64,000 nucleotides of DNA from Alphaproteobacteria bacterium (GTDB taxonomy: Bacteria > Pseudomonadota > Alphaproteobacteria > Reyranellales > Reyranellaceae): the NCBI GenBank assembly GCA_019635875.1, contig JAHBYP010000013.1, forward strand, positions 80,849 through 144,848. The letters run 5' to 3'. Every line of letters starts with the position of its first letter. Position 1 is the first letter of the stretch. A model generated the notes under the pieces. That model worked only from the letters and a program-made list of their open reading frames with translations, was not told the DNA's origin and did not search any database. The translations under genes and the position numbers were made by a program. Positions 36,804 to 44,849 of the stretch are shown here, one piece after another.

Positions 36804-37766
36804 CTACTCGTTGCCGTTGGGGCCGATGTTGAGTGCGCGGCCCTTCAGCGTGGGATAGCGCTTCTCGACCCAGGGCCGGATCCACTTGTGCTCGCTCTCC
36901 GGCTGCTTCTTGTACTCGGCGATGAAGTCGCGGTAGTCGGCGGCGAGGTTGGTGTTGGCGCCCGGCTGGTTGCTGTTGCCGAAGCTCAGGCAGCCCAGCC
37001 CGTCGCCCAACGCGTAGAGGTCGGTGCCGGCGTAGATGTATCCCTGGATCGGCCGCGCCTCGACGCCGAAGCTGGGCATGAAGCGTGCGTTGCGGCGCGA
37101 GCATGCGAAGATCGCCGCCAGCACACGCTTGGCCCGCATCATGCCGCCGTAGTCCTGCGCGCCCAGCCCGGAGGCGCGGAAGGTGGTCAGCAGGCTGGTC
37201 GTGGTCAGCCAGCCGCGCGCCACGCGCACCATCTTGTCGGTCGGCCGGCCGCTGGCGTCGCGCAGGCCGCCATAGTTGTGCAGCAGCTTCTCGAGGTTGG
37301 CGTTGGGGTGGCGCTTGCGCTGGTGGATCAGCGCGTGCCAGCACAGGTGGATGGCGCGGCGATCGTCGCCCAGCACCATCTCGTCGACGTCGCGCCACCA
37401 GCCGCCCGGCAGCTTGTCGATCGGACCGGCGAGCGGCGTGCCGTCGAAGAAGCCCTTGAGCGCGCCCGTCGTCGTCGCCTGGGACTTGATCAGGATGAGG
37501 GTCTCGCGCTCGACCTGGCCGAAGCCGATGGCGTGGTTGCCCTTGCCCTGCTCGGCGCCGGGGCCCTTCAGCCAGCTCTCGTGGCTGAAGCCCTTCTGGC
37601 GCGTGTTGGTGAACTGCGTCTCCTCCCAGAAGATCGCCGCCACCGTCTCCCACGGCACCGAGCTAGTGACGTCAGTGTCGTAGCACTCGTCGCGATAGTG
37701 CTTCTGGATCAGGCCGGCCATGGCGAAATAGTCCTGCTGCTTGGTTTCAGGATCGCCGATGGCCAT
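36804..37766 (-). CDS. Hypothetical protein with lysozyme/transglycosylase-like N-terminal motif
   Basis: A 320-residue protein I cannot name. Residues 39-84 have the arrangement of a lysozyme-like fold: PWETVAAIFWEETQF with a candidate catalytic glutamate (E48/E49), and about 30 residues later HAIGFGQV, like the G-x-x-Q motif of soluble lytic transglycosylases. The rest has LLHNYGG and many aromatic residues, including IQGYIYAGTDLYALGDG, with no signal peptide or membrane segment. It may be a cytosolic or released peptidoglycan-active protein. ATG 37766 has a GGAGGGG ribosome binding site. It splits the acyl-CoA gene cluster together with higBA. Confidence 0.6.
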   Translation of the reverse strand: MAIGDPETKQQDYFAMAGLIQKHYRDECYDTDVTSSVPWETVAAIFWEETQFTNTRQKGFSHESWLKGPGAEQGKGNHAIGFGQVERETLILIKSQATTTGALKGFFDGTPLAGPIDKLPGGWWRDVDEMVLGDDRRAIHLCWHALIHQRKRHPNANLEKLLHNYGGLRDASGRPTDKMVRVARGWLTTTSLLTTFRASGLGAQDYGGMMRAKRVLAAIFACSRRNARFMPSFGVEARPIQGYIYAGTDLYALGDGLGCLSFGNSNQPGANTNLAADYRDFIAEYKKQPESEHKWIRPWVEKRYPTLKGRALNIGPNGNE

Positions 37767-37876
37767 GGGCCCCTCCGTTGGTGAGTGTGCGCTCGCATTC
37801 TTTTGCCAAACGCATGTCGCGTCAATCCGGCAGATTCGCGGCCGGCTGCTGCAATTCCCGGAGGGCGTTTGTTGTT

Positions 37877-38176
37877 TCAGGCGGCGCGCAGCGGCTTGAT
37901 CGCGCTGACGCGTTTGTCGCCGAGGGAACGCTGGGCGAGCTTCAGGTCGTAGCGGGTCTGCAGATTCATCCAGAACTCCGGCGTCGTGCTCCAGAATGCC
38001 GCGAGCCGCACCGCGGTGTCCGCACTGATGCCGCGTCGGCCGCGCACGATGTCGCTGATCCGCGCCACGTTGACGCCGATCTCGCGAGCCAGGCGGTTCT
38101 GGCTGACAAGCGTCGGCTTCATGAACTCCTCCTGGAGAACTTCGCCGGGATGGATCGGGTTCAGTCTCTTGGCCAT
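37877..38176 (-). CDS. higA: HigA family antitoxin
   Basis: A 99-residue helix-turn-helix antitoxin: LNPIHPGEVLQEEFMKP at the start, LVSQNRLAREIGVNVARISDIVRGRRGISADTA region as DNA-binding part and the FWMNLQTRYDL C-terminal helix, all standard for HigA. It neutralises HigB and represses the operon. It is encoded 23 bp downstream of the toxin, the order that is usual for higBA. ATG 38176 is chosen; the frame is open upstream. Confidence 0.92.
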   Translation of the reverse strand: MAKRLNPIHPGEVLQEEFMKPTLVSQNRLAREIGVNVARISDIVRGRRGISADTAVRLAAFWSTTPEFWMNLQTRYDLKLAQRSLGDKRVSAIKPLRAA

Positions 38177-38199
38177 GCTTCTGCTCACTTCGTGCCGGT

Positions 38200-38478
38200 T
38201 CAGAGATAGTCGACGATCTCGACATCGAATACGTCGCCATCCGACCAACGAAAGCACAGGCGCCATTGATCGTTGATCCGGATGCTGTGCTGTCCAGCGC
38301 GGTCGCCGCGCAGCGCTTCAAGCCGGTTGCCCGGCGGGCTGCGCAGATCGTCCAATGCGTTGGCGGCCGCCAGCAGCTCCAGCTTGCGCCGTGCGATGCG
38401 CTCGATGAACGCAAAGCGACGGCTGAGCTGGTCATTGAAGAGCTTCTCGGTTTCCTTGCAGCGGAAGCTCCGGATCAT
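38200..38478 (-). CDS. higB: HigB-type toxin (RelE/ParE superfamily)
   Basis: A 92-residue toxin of the HigB type, which cuts mRNA on the ribosome. It starts IRSFRCKETEKLF, has LDDLRSPPGNRLEALRGDRAG and ends WRLCFRWSDGDVFDVEIVDYL, the family pattern with arginine and aspartate/tyrosine residues near the end. Length is normal. It precedes higA on the minus strand, and a 19-bp palindrome is located ten bases upstream of the start. Confidence 0.92.
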   Translation of the reverse strand: MIRSFRCKETEKLFNDQLSRRFAFIERIARRKLELLAAANALDDLRSPPGNRLEALRGDRAGQHSIRINDQWRLCFRWSDGDVFDVEIVDYL

Positions 38479-38488
38479 GATCGTACCA

Positions 38489-38507
38489 TATACCGGAAAT
38501 CGGTATA
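38489..38507. promoter_or_regulatory. Palindrome, candidate HigA operator
   Basis: TATACCGGAAATCGGTATA: 7-bp perfect arms with a 5-bp centre, just ahead of higB. AT-rich arms with TATA steps suggest that it overlaps the promoter and is bound by HigA for autorepression. Confidence 0.65.
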
Positions 38508-38755
38508 GCGCCAGGGTGACTCCAACTGCCGCCGCCGAGCGCGGCGGCACTTACGACCACGTTCGGAGGGGGAAGGCATGAATGCATTCTGTTTTCGGAA
38601 CGCGGTTTCCGCGCGTCGAGGGCGCGATTTCGGCGGCCGGAATGCGCGGGCCGCAGGGCCATCGGCGTGTGCAAATGGCTATCGCGCGGCCCCCTTGATG
38701 GCGCTAGTCTGAACCAACGTTCACCTAACAAGCGTTCGAGAAGAGGGAACTCCGC

Positions 38756-40198
38756 ATGGTCGGCATCACCGGGTATGGCGCCTATGTCCCGCGGCTGCGA
38801 CTCAGCCGCCAGGCCGTCTACGATGCCAACAAGTGGTTCGCGCCGGGCCTGCGCGGTCAGGCCAAGGGCGAGCGCGCGATGGCCAACTGGGACGAGGATT
38901 CCATCACCATGGGCGTCGAGGCGGCGCGCGACTGCCTCAACGGCACCGACCCGAAATCGCTGCGCAACCTGTACTTCGCCTCGACCACCCTGCCGTTCAA
39001 GGATCGCCAGAACGCCGGCGTGATCGGCACGGCGCTGACCGTCGAGGACGGCCTGATGGCCGCCGACGTCGCCGGCTCGCAGAAGGCCGGCACCTCGGCG
39101 CTGATCGCCGGGCTGACCGCCGCCAAGTCCGGCGCGCCGACCATGGTCGTGGCCGCCGAGAAGCGCTCCACGCGCGTGGCCTCGGCCAACGAGCTGCAGT
39201 TCGGCGACGGCGCGGCGGCGATGCTGTGCGGGACAGACAAGGTGATCGCCAGGCTGCTGGCGCATCACTCCGTGTCGATGGATTTCGTCGATCACTTCCG
39301 CGGCGATGAGTCGGATTTCGACTACACCTGGGAGGAGCGCTGGATCCGCGACGAGGGCTACGTGAAGATCGTGCCGCCGGCGATCAAGGCGGCGCTCGCG
39401 ACCGCCAACCTCAAGGGCGCCGACATCACGCACTTCATCATGCCCGCGCTGATGGCGGCGATCCCCAGGCAGATGGCCAAGATGGCGGGCGTCGCCGAGA
39501 CGGCGGTGCGCGACAACCTCGGCGCCAACCTGGGCGACACCGGCTCGGCGCATGCGCTTGTCGTGCTGGCGCATACGCTGGAGAGCGCCAAGCCGGGCGA
39601 GCGCATCATGGTCGTGGCCTTCGGGCAGGGCCTCGACGTCATCATCCTCGAGGTCACGGCGGAGATCGCCAACCTCAGCAAGCGGCTGGGCGTGTCGGGC
39701 TGGCTGGCGCGCGGCAAGGTCGAGACGAACTACATGAAGTTCCTCGCCTTCAACGACATGCTGCCGATCGACAAGGGCATGCGCGCGGAGTTCGACAAGA
39801 AGACCGCGCTCAGTGTGCTGTGGCGCAAGCGCGACATGATCTACGGCCTGGTCGGCGGCAAGTGCAAGGTCTGCGGCACGGTGCAGTTCCCCAAGACCCA
39901 GGTCTGCGTCAATCCCAACTGCCACGCGATGGACAGCCAGGAGCCCTATCCGATGCAGGGGCTGCAGGCCTCGGTGATGTCGTTCACCGCCGATTCGCTG
40001 ACCTATTCGCCCGATCCGCCGGCCTATTACGGCATGATCACCTTCCCCGAGGGCGGCCGCTTCATGGCCGACTTCACCGACTCGGACAAGGACCAGGTCA
40101 AGGTCGGCGCCAAGATGCGCATGACCTTCCGCATCCGCGAGGTCGATCAGATGCGCGGCGGCTTCAAGCGCTATTTCTGGAAGGCGGCGCCGGCCTGA
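38756..40198 (+). CDS. HMG-CoA-synthase-like protein fused to a DUF35 zinc-ribbon/OB domain
   Basis: A 480-residue two-domain protein. Residues 1-345 have the thiolase fold of 3-hydroxy-3-methylglutaryl-CoA synthase (GYGAYVPRLRLSR start, FGQGLDVI end). Residues 355-480 are DUF35: a zinc ribbon with C370, C373, C384 and C389, then an OB fold. In archaeal HMG-CoA synthases the nucleophile lies in an ACKAGT motif; here the matching segment is SQKAGT, so the cysteine is Q109. The general-base glutamate and the active-site histidine also seem replaced. It may be a non-condensing or structural partner of the thiolase encoded 60 bp downstream. Confidence 0.85.
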   Translation: MVGITGYGAYVPRLRLSRQAVYDANKWFAPGLRGQAKGERAMANWDEDSITMGVEAARDCLNGTDPKSLRNLYFASTTLPFKDRQNAGVIGTALTVEDGLMAADVAGSQKAGTSALIAGLTAAKSGAPTMVVAAEKRSTRVASANELQFGDGAAAMLCGTDKVIARLLAHHSVSMDFVDHFRGDESDFDYTWEERWIRDEGYVKIVPPAIKAALATANLKGADITHFIMPALMAAIPRQMAKMAGVAETAVRDNLGANLGDTGSAHALVVLAHTLESAKPGERIMVVAFGQGLDVIILEVTAEIANLSKRLGVSGWLARGKVETNYMKFLAFNDMLPIDKGMRAEFDKKTALSVLWRKRDMIYGLVGGKCKVCGTVQFPKTQVCVNPNCHAMDSQEPYPMQGLQASVMSFTADSLTYSPDPPAYYGMITFPEGGRFMADFTDSDKDQVKVGAKMRMTFRIREVDQMRGGFKRYFWKAAPA

Positions 40199-40258
40199 TC
40201 GGCGCCGACGGCTCAAGCGGTTAAAGGGTAAGAGCACGACAACCACAGGAGACGTGCC

Positions 40259-41458
40259 ATGGCCAAGGGTATCAAGGACAAGGTCGCCATTCTCGGCATG
40301 GGCTGCTCCAAGTTCGGCGAGCGCTGGGAAAGCGGCGCCGAGGAGCTGATGCTGGAAGCGTTCAAGGAGTGCGTCTCCGACGCCGGCATCGACATGAAGC
40401 AGCTCCAGGCGGCGTGGTTCTCCACGGCGATCGACGAGGTGCATGTCGGCAAGTCGGGCATCCCGCTCAGCACCACGCTGCGCCTGCCCAACATCCCGGT
40501 GACGCATGTCGAGAACATGTGCGCCTCGGGCACCGAGGCCTTCCGCGGCGCCTGCTACGCGGTGGCGTCGGGCGCGGTCGACTTCGCCCTGGCGCTGGGC
40601 GTCGAGAAGCTCAAGGACACCGGCTATGGCGGCCTGCCGGGCGGCCGCGGCGGCCCGCTGCAGGCGCTGTGGAGCGCCAACGGCACGGCGCCGGGCAATT
40701 TCGCCCAGCTCGCCACCGCCTACCAGACGGCGCATGGCGTGGCCGCCGAGGACCTCAAGAAGGCGATCGGCCACGTGTCGTGGAAGAGCCACCAGAACGG
40801 TGCGAAGAACCCCAAGGCCCACCTGCAGAAGGCGGTGGACATGGACACCATCCTCAACGCGCCGATGATCGCCTCGCCCTTGGGCCTGTTCGACTGCTGC
40901 GGCGTGTCGGATGGCGCGGCGGCGGCGATCGTGACCACGCCTGAGATCGCCAGGTCGCTGGGCAAGCACGACATCGTCAGCGTCAAGGCGCTGCAGCTCT
41001 CCGTCTCCAACGGCTCGGAGTCGGGCCACAATTCGTGGGACGGCAGCTACTTCCATACCACGCGCATCGCCTCGAAGAAGGCCTACGAGGAGGCCGGCAT
41101 CAAGGATCCGCGCAAGGAAGTCTCGATGTTCGAGGTCCATGACTGCTTCTCGGTCACCGAGCTGGTGACCATGGAGGACCTGCACATCTCCGAGACCGGC
41201 AAGGGCTGGAAGGACGTGCTCGACGGCTTCTACGACGCCGACGGCAAGATCCCCTGCCAGATCGACGGCGGCCTGAAGTGCTTCGGCCATCCGATCGGCG
41301 CCTCGGGCCTGCGCATGCTCTACGAGATGTACCTGCAGTTCCAGGGCCGCGCCGGCGCGCGCCAGCTCAAGGACCCGAAGGTCGGCATGACGCACAATCT
41401 GGGCGGCGCGCCGCGCGAGAACGTCTCGTCGATCGCCATCGTCGGCCGCTACGAATAG
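40259..41458 (+). CDS. SCP2-type thiolase / acetyl-CoA acetyltransferase family protein
   Basis: A 399-residue thiolase of the SCP-x/SCP2 group. The nucleophile is C88 in ENMCASGTEAF; the HDCF motif (H294, C296) replaces the second thiolase cysteine region; H344 lies in CFGHPIGASG. It should cleave a 3-ketoacyl-CoA or, as in Ltp2-like members, act as an aldolase on a branched side chain. It follows the HMGS-like/DUF35 gene by 60 bp with an AGGAGA ribosome binding site. In archaea and actinobacteria such thiolases form complexes with DUF35 proteins, which makes a complex with its neighbour likely. Confidence 0.9.
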   Translation: MAKGIKDKVAILGMGCSKFGERWESGAEELMLEAFKECVSDAGIDMKQLQAAWFSTAIDEVHVGKSGIPLSTTLRLPNIPVTHVENMCASGTEAFRGACYAVASGAVDFALALGVEKLKDTGYGGLPGGRGGPLQALWSANGTAPGNFAQLATAYQTAHGVAAEDLKKAIGHVSWKSHQNGAKNPKAHLQKAVDMDTILNAPMIASPLGLFDCCGVSDGAAAAIVTTPEIARSLGKHDIVSVKALQLSVSNGSESGHNSWDGSYFHTTRIASKKAYEEAGIKDPRKEVSMFEVHDCFSVTELVTMEDLHISETGKGWKDVLDGFYDADGKIPCQIDGGLKCFGHPIGASGLRMLYEMYLQFQGRAGARQLKDPKVGMTHNLGGAPRENVSSIAIVGRYE

Positions 41459-41482
41459 GCATCGAGGGAAGACGCGAGCTTA

Positions 41483-41609
41483 CCTTCCCCCGGAGGGGGA
41501 AGGTGGCAGCGCGTAGCGCTGACGGATGGGGGATGTCCAAGACGGACTCCTCGGTTCGTCTTCGACATCCCCATCCGCCCTTCGGGCACCTACCCCCTCC
41601 GGGGGAAGG
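41483..41609. repeat. Family A palindromic repeat, copy 6 (Q left, P right)
   Basis: Full element between the thiolase and the first hotdog gene; the Q arm carries a longer hairpin variant (GGCAGCGCGTAGCGCTG). Confidence 0.88.
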
Positions 41610-41649
41610 CAAGCGCCAGTTTCGATTTTTTCAGGAGGGGACGCGAGGC

Positions 41650-42111
41650 ATGCTCGACAAGAAGCACATCGGCCACAAGTTCAACGCCTTCACCACCACG
41701 GTCGAGGCCGGCAAGATCCGCCTCTTCTGCAAGGCGATCGGCGAGGATGACCCGATCTACAGCGACGAGAAGGCCGCGAAAGCCGCCGGCTACCGCGCCA
41801 TCCCGGCGCCGCCGACCTTCCTCACCGCCGTCACCAACGACGACCCCGACAAGGGCGGCCTGTTGCGCCTGCTCAACGTCGATATCGGCCTGATCCTGCA
41901 CGGCGAGCAGCACTACGAGTATTTGGCGCCGGTGCATGTCGGCGACCGCATCACCTGCCAGAGCCAGGTGATGGACATCTACGACAAGAAGGGCGGCGCG
42001 CTGTGGTTCGTCGTCTCGGAGACCGAGCTGAAGGACGAGGCGTCGGGCAAGCCGGTCGCCAAGGCGCGCGGCGTGACCGTCGTGCGCAACCCGAACGCCG
42101 GCAAGGCTTGA
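41650..42111 (+). CDS. FAS1-like dehydratase / MaoC N-terminal-type hotdog protein
   Basis: A 153-residue hotdog protein of the kind that forms the non-catalytic half of MaoC heteromers. It has AIGEDDPIYSDEKAAKAAGY and APPTFLT, the family pattern, but the histidine of the D-x4-H dyad is replaced (EDDPIYS). It likely binds the CoA or shapes the pocket while the next gene product does catalysis. AGGAGGGGAC ribosome binding site before ATG 41650. The next gene starts ten bases after its stop. Confidence 0.87.
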   Translation: MLDKKHIGHKFNAFTTTVEAGKIRLFCKAIGEDDPIYSDEKAAKAAGYRAIPAPPTFLTAVTNDDPDKGGLLRLLNVDIGLILHGEQHYEYLAPVHVGDRITCQSQVMDIYDKKGGALWFVVSETELKDEASGKPVAKARGVTVVRNPNAGKA

Positions 42112-42121
42112 GGAGGGGACG

Positions 42122-42544
42122 ATGGCCAACGCGCCGAAATTCGCCGACGTGAAGGTGGGCGACGAGATCCCCAAGCTCGTCCTGCCGCCGATCAGCCGCC
42201 ACCAGCTCGCGCTCTATTGCGGCGGCTCGGGCGATCACAACCCGATCCATGTCGACATCGACTTCGCCAAGAAGTTCGGCTTCAAGGACGTCTTCGCCCA
42301 CGGCATGCTGTCGATGGCCTTCCTCGGCCGCGTGGTGACCGGCTGGGTGCCGCAGAAGCAGGTGCGCGGGCTGGGCACGCGCTTCACCTCGATCACCTGG
42401 GTCGGCGACGTGATCACCGTCAGCGGCAAGGTCACCGGCAAGCGCGAGGCCAATGGCGAGACGCTGGTCGACCTCGAGGTCAAATGCACCAACCAGAACG
42501 GCCAGGACACGCTGCAGGGCCACGCGACGGTCGCGCTGGCATAG
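42122..42544 (+). CDS. MaoC family enoyl-CoA hydratase (catalytic hotdog subunit)
   Basis: A 140-residue hotdog hydratase with the full R-hydratase motif GSGDHNPIHVD (D38 and H43, D-x4-H) and AHGMLSMAFLGR. It should hydrate 2-enoyl-CoA. Directly downstream of the FAS1-like hotdog gene, with GAGGAGGGGAC as ribosome binding site; the two probably form a heteromer like ChsH-type hydratases. Confidence 0.9.
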   Translation: MANAPKFADVKVGDEIPKLVLPPISRHQLALYCGGSGDHNPIHVDIDFAKKFGFKDVFAHGMLSMAFLGRVVTGWVPQKQVRGLGTRFTSITWVGDVITVSGKVTGKREANGETLVDLEVKCTNQNGQDTLQGHATVALA

Positions 42545-42558
42545 CGCACGCCACCCCT

Positions 42559-42623
42559 GTCATCCCGAGCGCAGCGAGGGATCCAGGGTCTCGACTAGAT
42601 CCCTCGCTGCGCTCGGGATGACA
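42559..42623. repeat. Family C palindromic element, full
   Basis: 25-bp perfect arms (TGTCATCCCGAGCGCAGCGA and following bases) around a 15-bp loop. This type is widespread between genes in Alphaproteobacteria. It could end the upstream message or protect its 3' end; it lies between the hydratase and the SDR gene of one apparent operon. Confidence 0.85.
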
Positions 42624-42643
42624 GAAGAAGAGGATAGTGAATC

Positions 42644-43468
42644 ATGGGTCAGCTTGACGGGCGCGTCGCCATCGTCACGGGTTCGGGCCGCGGCATCGGC
42701 CAGCAGATCGCGCTGCGCCTGGTGCGCGACGGCGCCTCGGTCGTGGTCAACGATCTCGACGAGGGTCCGGCCAAGGAGACCGTGGCGCTGATCGAGAAGC
42801 TCGGCGGCAAGGCCGTCGCCTGCAACGGCGACGTCTCGGCCAAGGATTTCGGCGACCGCATCGTCAAGACCGCGGTCGACGCCTTCGGCGACTGCCATAT
42901 CGTGGTGAACAACGCCGGCTACACCTGGGACAACGTCATCCAGAAGATGACCGACGAGCAGTGGTACGCCATCCTCGACGTGCATCTGACCGCGCCGTTC
43001 CGCGTGCTGCGCGCCTTCCAGCAGCATTTCCGCACCGCCGTCGACAAGGAGCGCACCGACGGCAAGCGCGTCGTGCGCAAGGTGGTCAACATCTCCTCGA
43101 CCTCGGGCGTCAACGGCAATGCCGGCCAGTCCAACTACTCCGCCGGCAAGGCGGGCATCGTCGGCCTGACCAAGACGCTCGCCAAGGAGTTCGGCCGCTA
43201 CGACGTGACGGTCAACGCCGTGGCCTTCGGCTACATCCAGACGCGCCTGACCAAGCCGCTGGCCGCCGGCGAGGACGGCACCATCGAGGTGCAGGGCCGC
43301 CAGGTGAAGGTCGGCGTGCAGGGCGGCCGCATCGCCGCCATGAACCAGATGATCCCGCTGGGCCGCGGCGGGCTGCCCGAGGAGGCGGCCGGCTCGGTCT
43401 ACCTCTTCTGCAGCCCCGACAGCGACTACGTCAGCGGCCAGTGCCTGGTGGTGAACGGCGGCCTCTGA
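42644..43468 (+). CDS. Short-chain dehydrogenase/reductase
   Basis: A 274-residue SDR. Cofactor motif VTGSGRGIG, NNAG, active-site serine in NISSTSG, and YSAGK with the catalytic tyrosine and lysine. NDLDEG after the second strand has an acidic residue, which favours NAD(H). An insert around HFRTAVDKERTDGKRVVRK and the C-terminal half resemble the 3-hydroxyacyl-CoA dehydrogenase domain of peroxisomal-type multifunctional enzyme. It likely oxidises the 3-hydroxyacyl-CoA made by the hydratase pair. Confidence 0.9.
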   Translation: MGQLDGRVAIVTGSGRGIGQQIALRLVRDGASVVVNDLDEGPAKETVALIEKLGGKAVACNGDVSAKDFGDRIVKTAVDAFGDCHIVVNNAGYTWDNVIQKMTDEQWYAILDVHLTAPFRVLRAFQQHFRTAVDKERTDGKRVVRKVVNISSTSGVNGNAGQSNYSAGKAGIVGLTKTLAKEFGRYDVTVNAVAFGYIQTRLTKPLAAGEDGTIEVQGRQVKVGVQGGRIAAMNQMIPLGRGGLPEEAAGSVYLFCSPDSDYVSGQCLVVNGGL

Positions 43469-43526
43469 GCCATCGTCTCAGCCCCACGACAGATCGACGC
43501 GCGGGCGGCCCGCGGGCCGCCCGTTG

Positions 43527-44762
43527 TCATATGGATGCCTCTTCCGACCGCGCCGGCACAAGGCTCTGGATCGCGATCGCCGACAGGACCGACACCGCGG
43601 CGGCGACCGCCAATGTCAGCGGCAGCGAGTACGTCACCAGCATGCCGCCCAGCGCCGCGCCGATCGGCAGGCCGCACATGTTCAGGCTCATCGACACCGC
43701 GAGCGCGCGGCCGAGCCACGCCGGATCGGTGCGCCGCTGTCGCAAGGTCAGGACGCCGACATCGATCGGGTCGGCCAGCAGGCCGATGATCGCCAGCCCG
43801 AGTCCCAGGCCGAGCAGGCCGAGACAGGCACCCAGCGGATAGATCGCGGCGGCGGTGGCGAGCGTGCCCAAGGCGATGAACCAGCGCTCCCGGTCGATGA
43901 CCTTGACGTGCCCGGCGTAGAGCGCGCCCAGGCTGCCTGCGATGCCCGACAGCGCCCACATCAGGCCGACGATCGTGTCGGCGGTGCTGCGGGTTTCGAT
44001 CTCGCGCGTGACGGCGACCGGCACCACGACCAGCAGGATGCCGAAGCTCATCTGGTAGAGCGAGTACGAGGCCGCCAGCCCGCGCAGCGAGCGATGGCGC
44101 AGCACGTAGACAAGGCCCGCCACCGCCTCGTCGATCAGCCTGCCGGATTGCCTGACGGCGGGCACGGGTTCCCGGCCGATCACCGGCAGCAGGCTCAGCG
44201 CCGCCGCGACATACAGCACGACGATCGCCAGCAGGGCAACGCTCGCGCCGGCGAAACCGAACAGCAGACCGGCCAGGACCGGACCCAGGACATCGACGAG
44301 GGCATAGGAGCTGGTGTCGAGCGCGTTCGCCCGGTCGCGCGCGGGTTCCGGTACCAGGCGGGGAATCAGCGTGCGGATGCCGGCCGAGCCCAGTGGCCTT
44401 GTGAGCGAGTAGCAGGCAACCAGCGCCAGCAGCAGCGCGGGTGTGAGCGAGTCCGCCATGTGGACGAGCACCAGGCCCGTGAGCACGGCCGCACCAACCA
44501 CCAGGTCGATGGTGATCGCCCGGGCGGCGCCCATCCGATCCAGCACGGCGCCCGCCAGCGGGCTGACGAGCATGCCCGGCGCCATCGACGTGAACGACAC
44601 CCATCCGGCGAGAACCGGGGAGTCGAAGCGCCCCAGCGTATAGAGGATGATCGCCAGCGAGAACATGCCGCCGGCCAGCCGCGACCAGCACGCCGCCAGC
44701 AGCAGATTGGCGACGCCGGGAAGGCTCAGGACCTGGCGATAAGAAGGGCTCGGATCGGACAT
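43527..44762 (-). CDS. MFS transporter
   Basis: A 411-residue permease with about twelve membrane helices. The loop between helices 2 and 3 holds GAVLDRMGAARAI, the motif A region of drug:proton antiporters, and helix 4 begins LLALVACYSLTRPLGSAG. It is probably an exporter of unknown solute. ATG 44762; divergent from the patatin-like gene. The C-terminal SLVPARSEEASI is hydrophilic. Confidence 0.88.
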   Translation of the reverse strand: MSDPSPSYRQVLSLPGVANLLLAACWSRLAGGMFSLAIILYTLGRFDSPVLAGWVSFTSMAPGMLVSPLAGAVLDRMGAARAITIDLVVGAAVLTGLVLVHMADSLTPALLLALVACYSLTRPLGSAGIRTLIPRLVPEPARDRANALDTSSYALVDVLGPVLAGLLFGFAGASVALLAIVVLYVAAALSLLPVIGREPVPAVRQSGRLIDEAVAGLVYVLRHRSLRGLAASYSLYQMSFGILLVVVPVAVTREIETRSTADTIVGLMWALSGIAGSLGALYAGHVKVIDRERWFIALGTLATAAAIYPLGACLGLLGLGLGLAIIGLLADPIDVGVLTLRQRRTDPAWLGRALAVSMSLNMCGLPIGAALGGMLVTYSLPLTLAVAAAVSVLSAIAIQSLVPARSEEASI

Positions 44763-44849
44763 GGCGCGCGGACGCTATCAGATCGGGGGCGGCCCGCAAC
44801 GCCGCAGCCTTGTTCCCGCAACCGGGCGATGCGAGGATGGTGGCTGCCT

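Noticed and set aside
38578..38712. 44-codon ORF (starts MNAFCFRNAV) after a family A end remnant at 38562-38577
   Set aside because: A good ribosome-binding-like sequence exists only because of the repeat remnant; the peptide has no hydrophobic or conserved pattern. Not listed as a gene, though it cannot be excluded.
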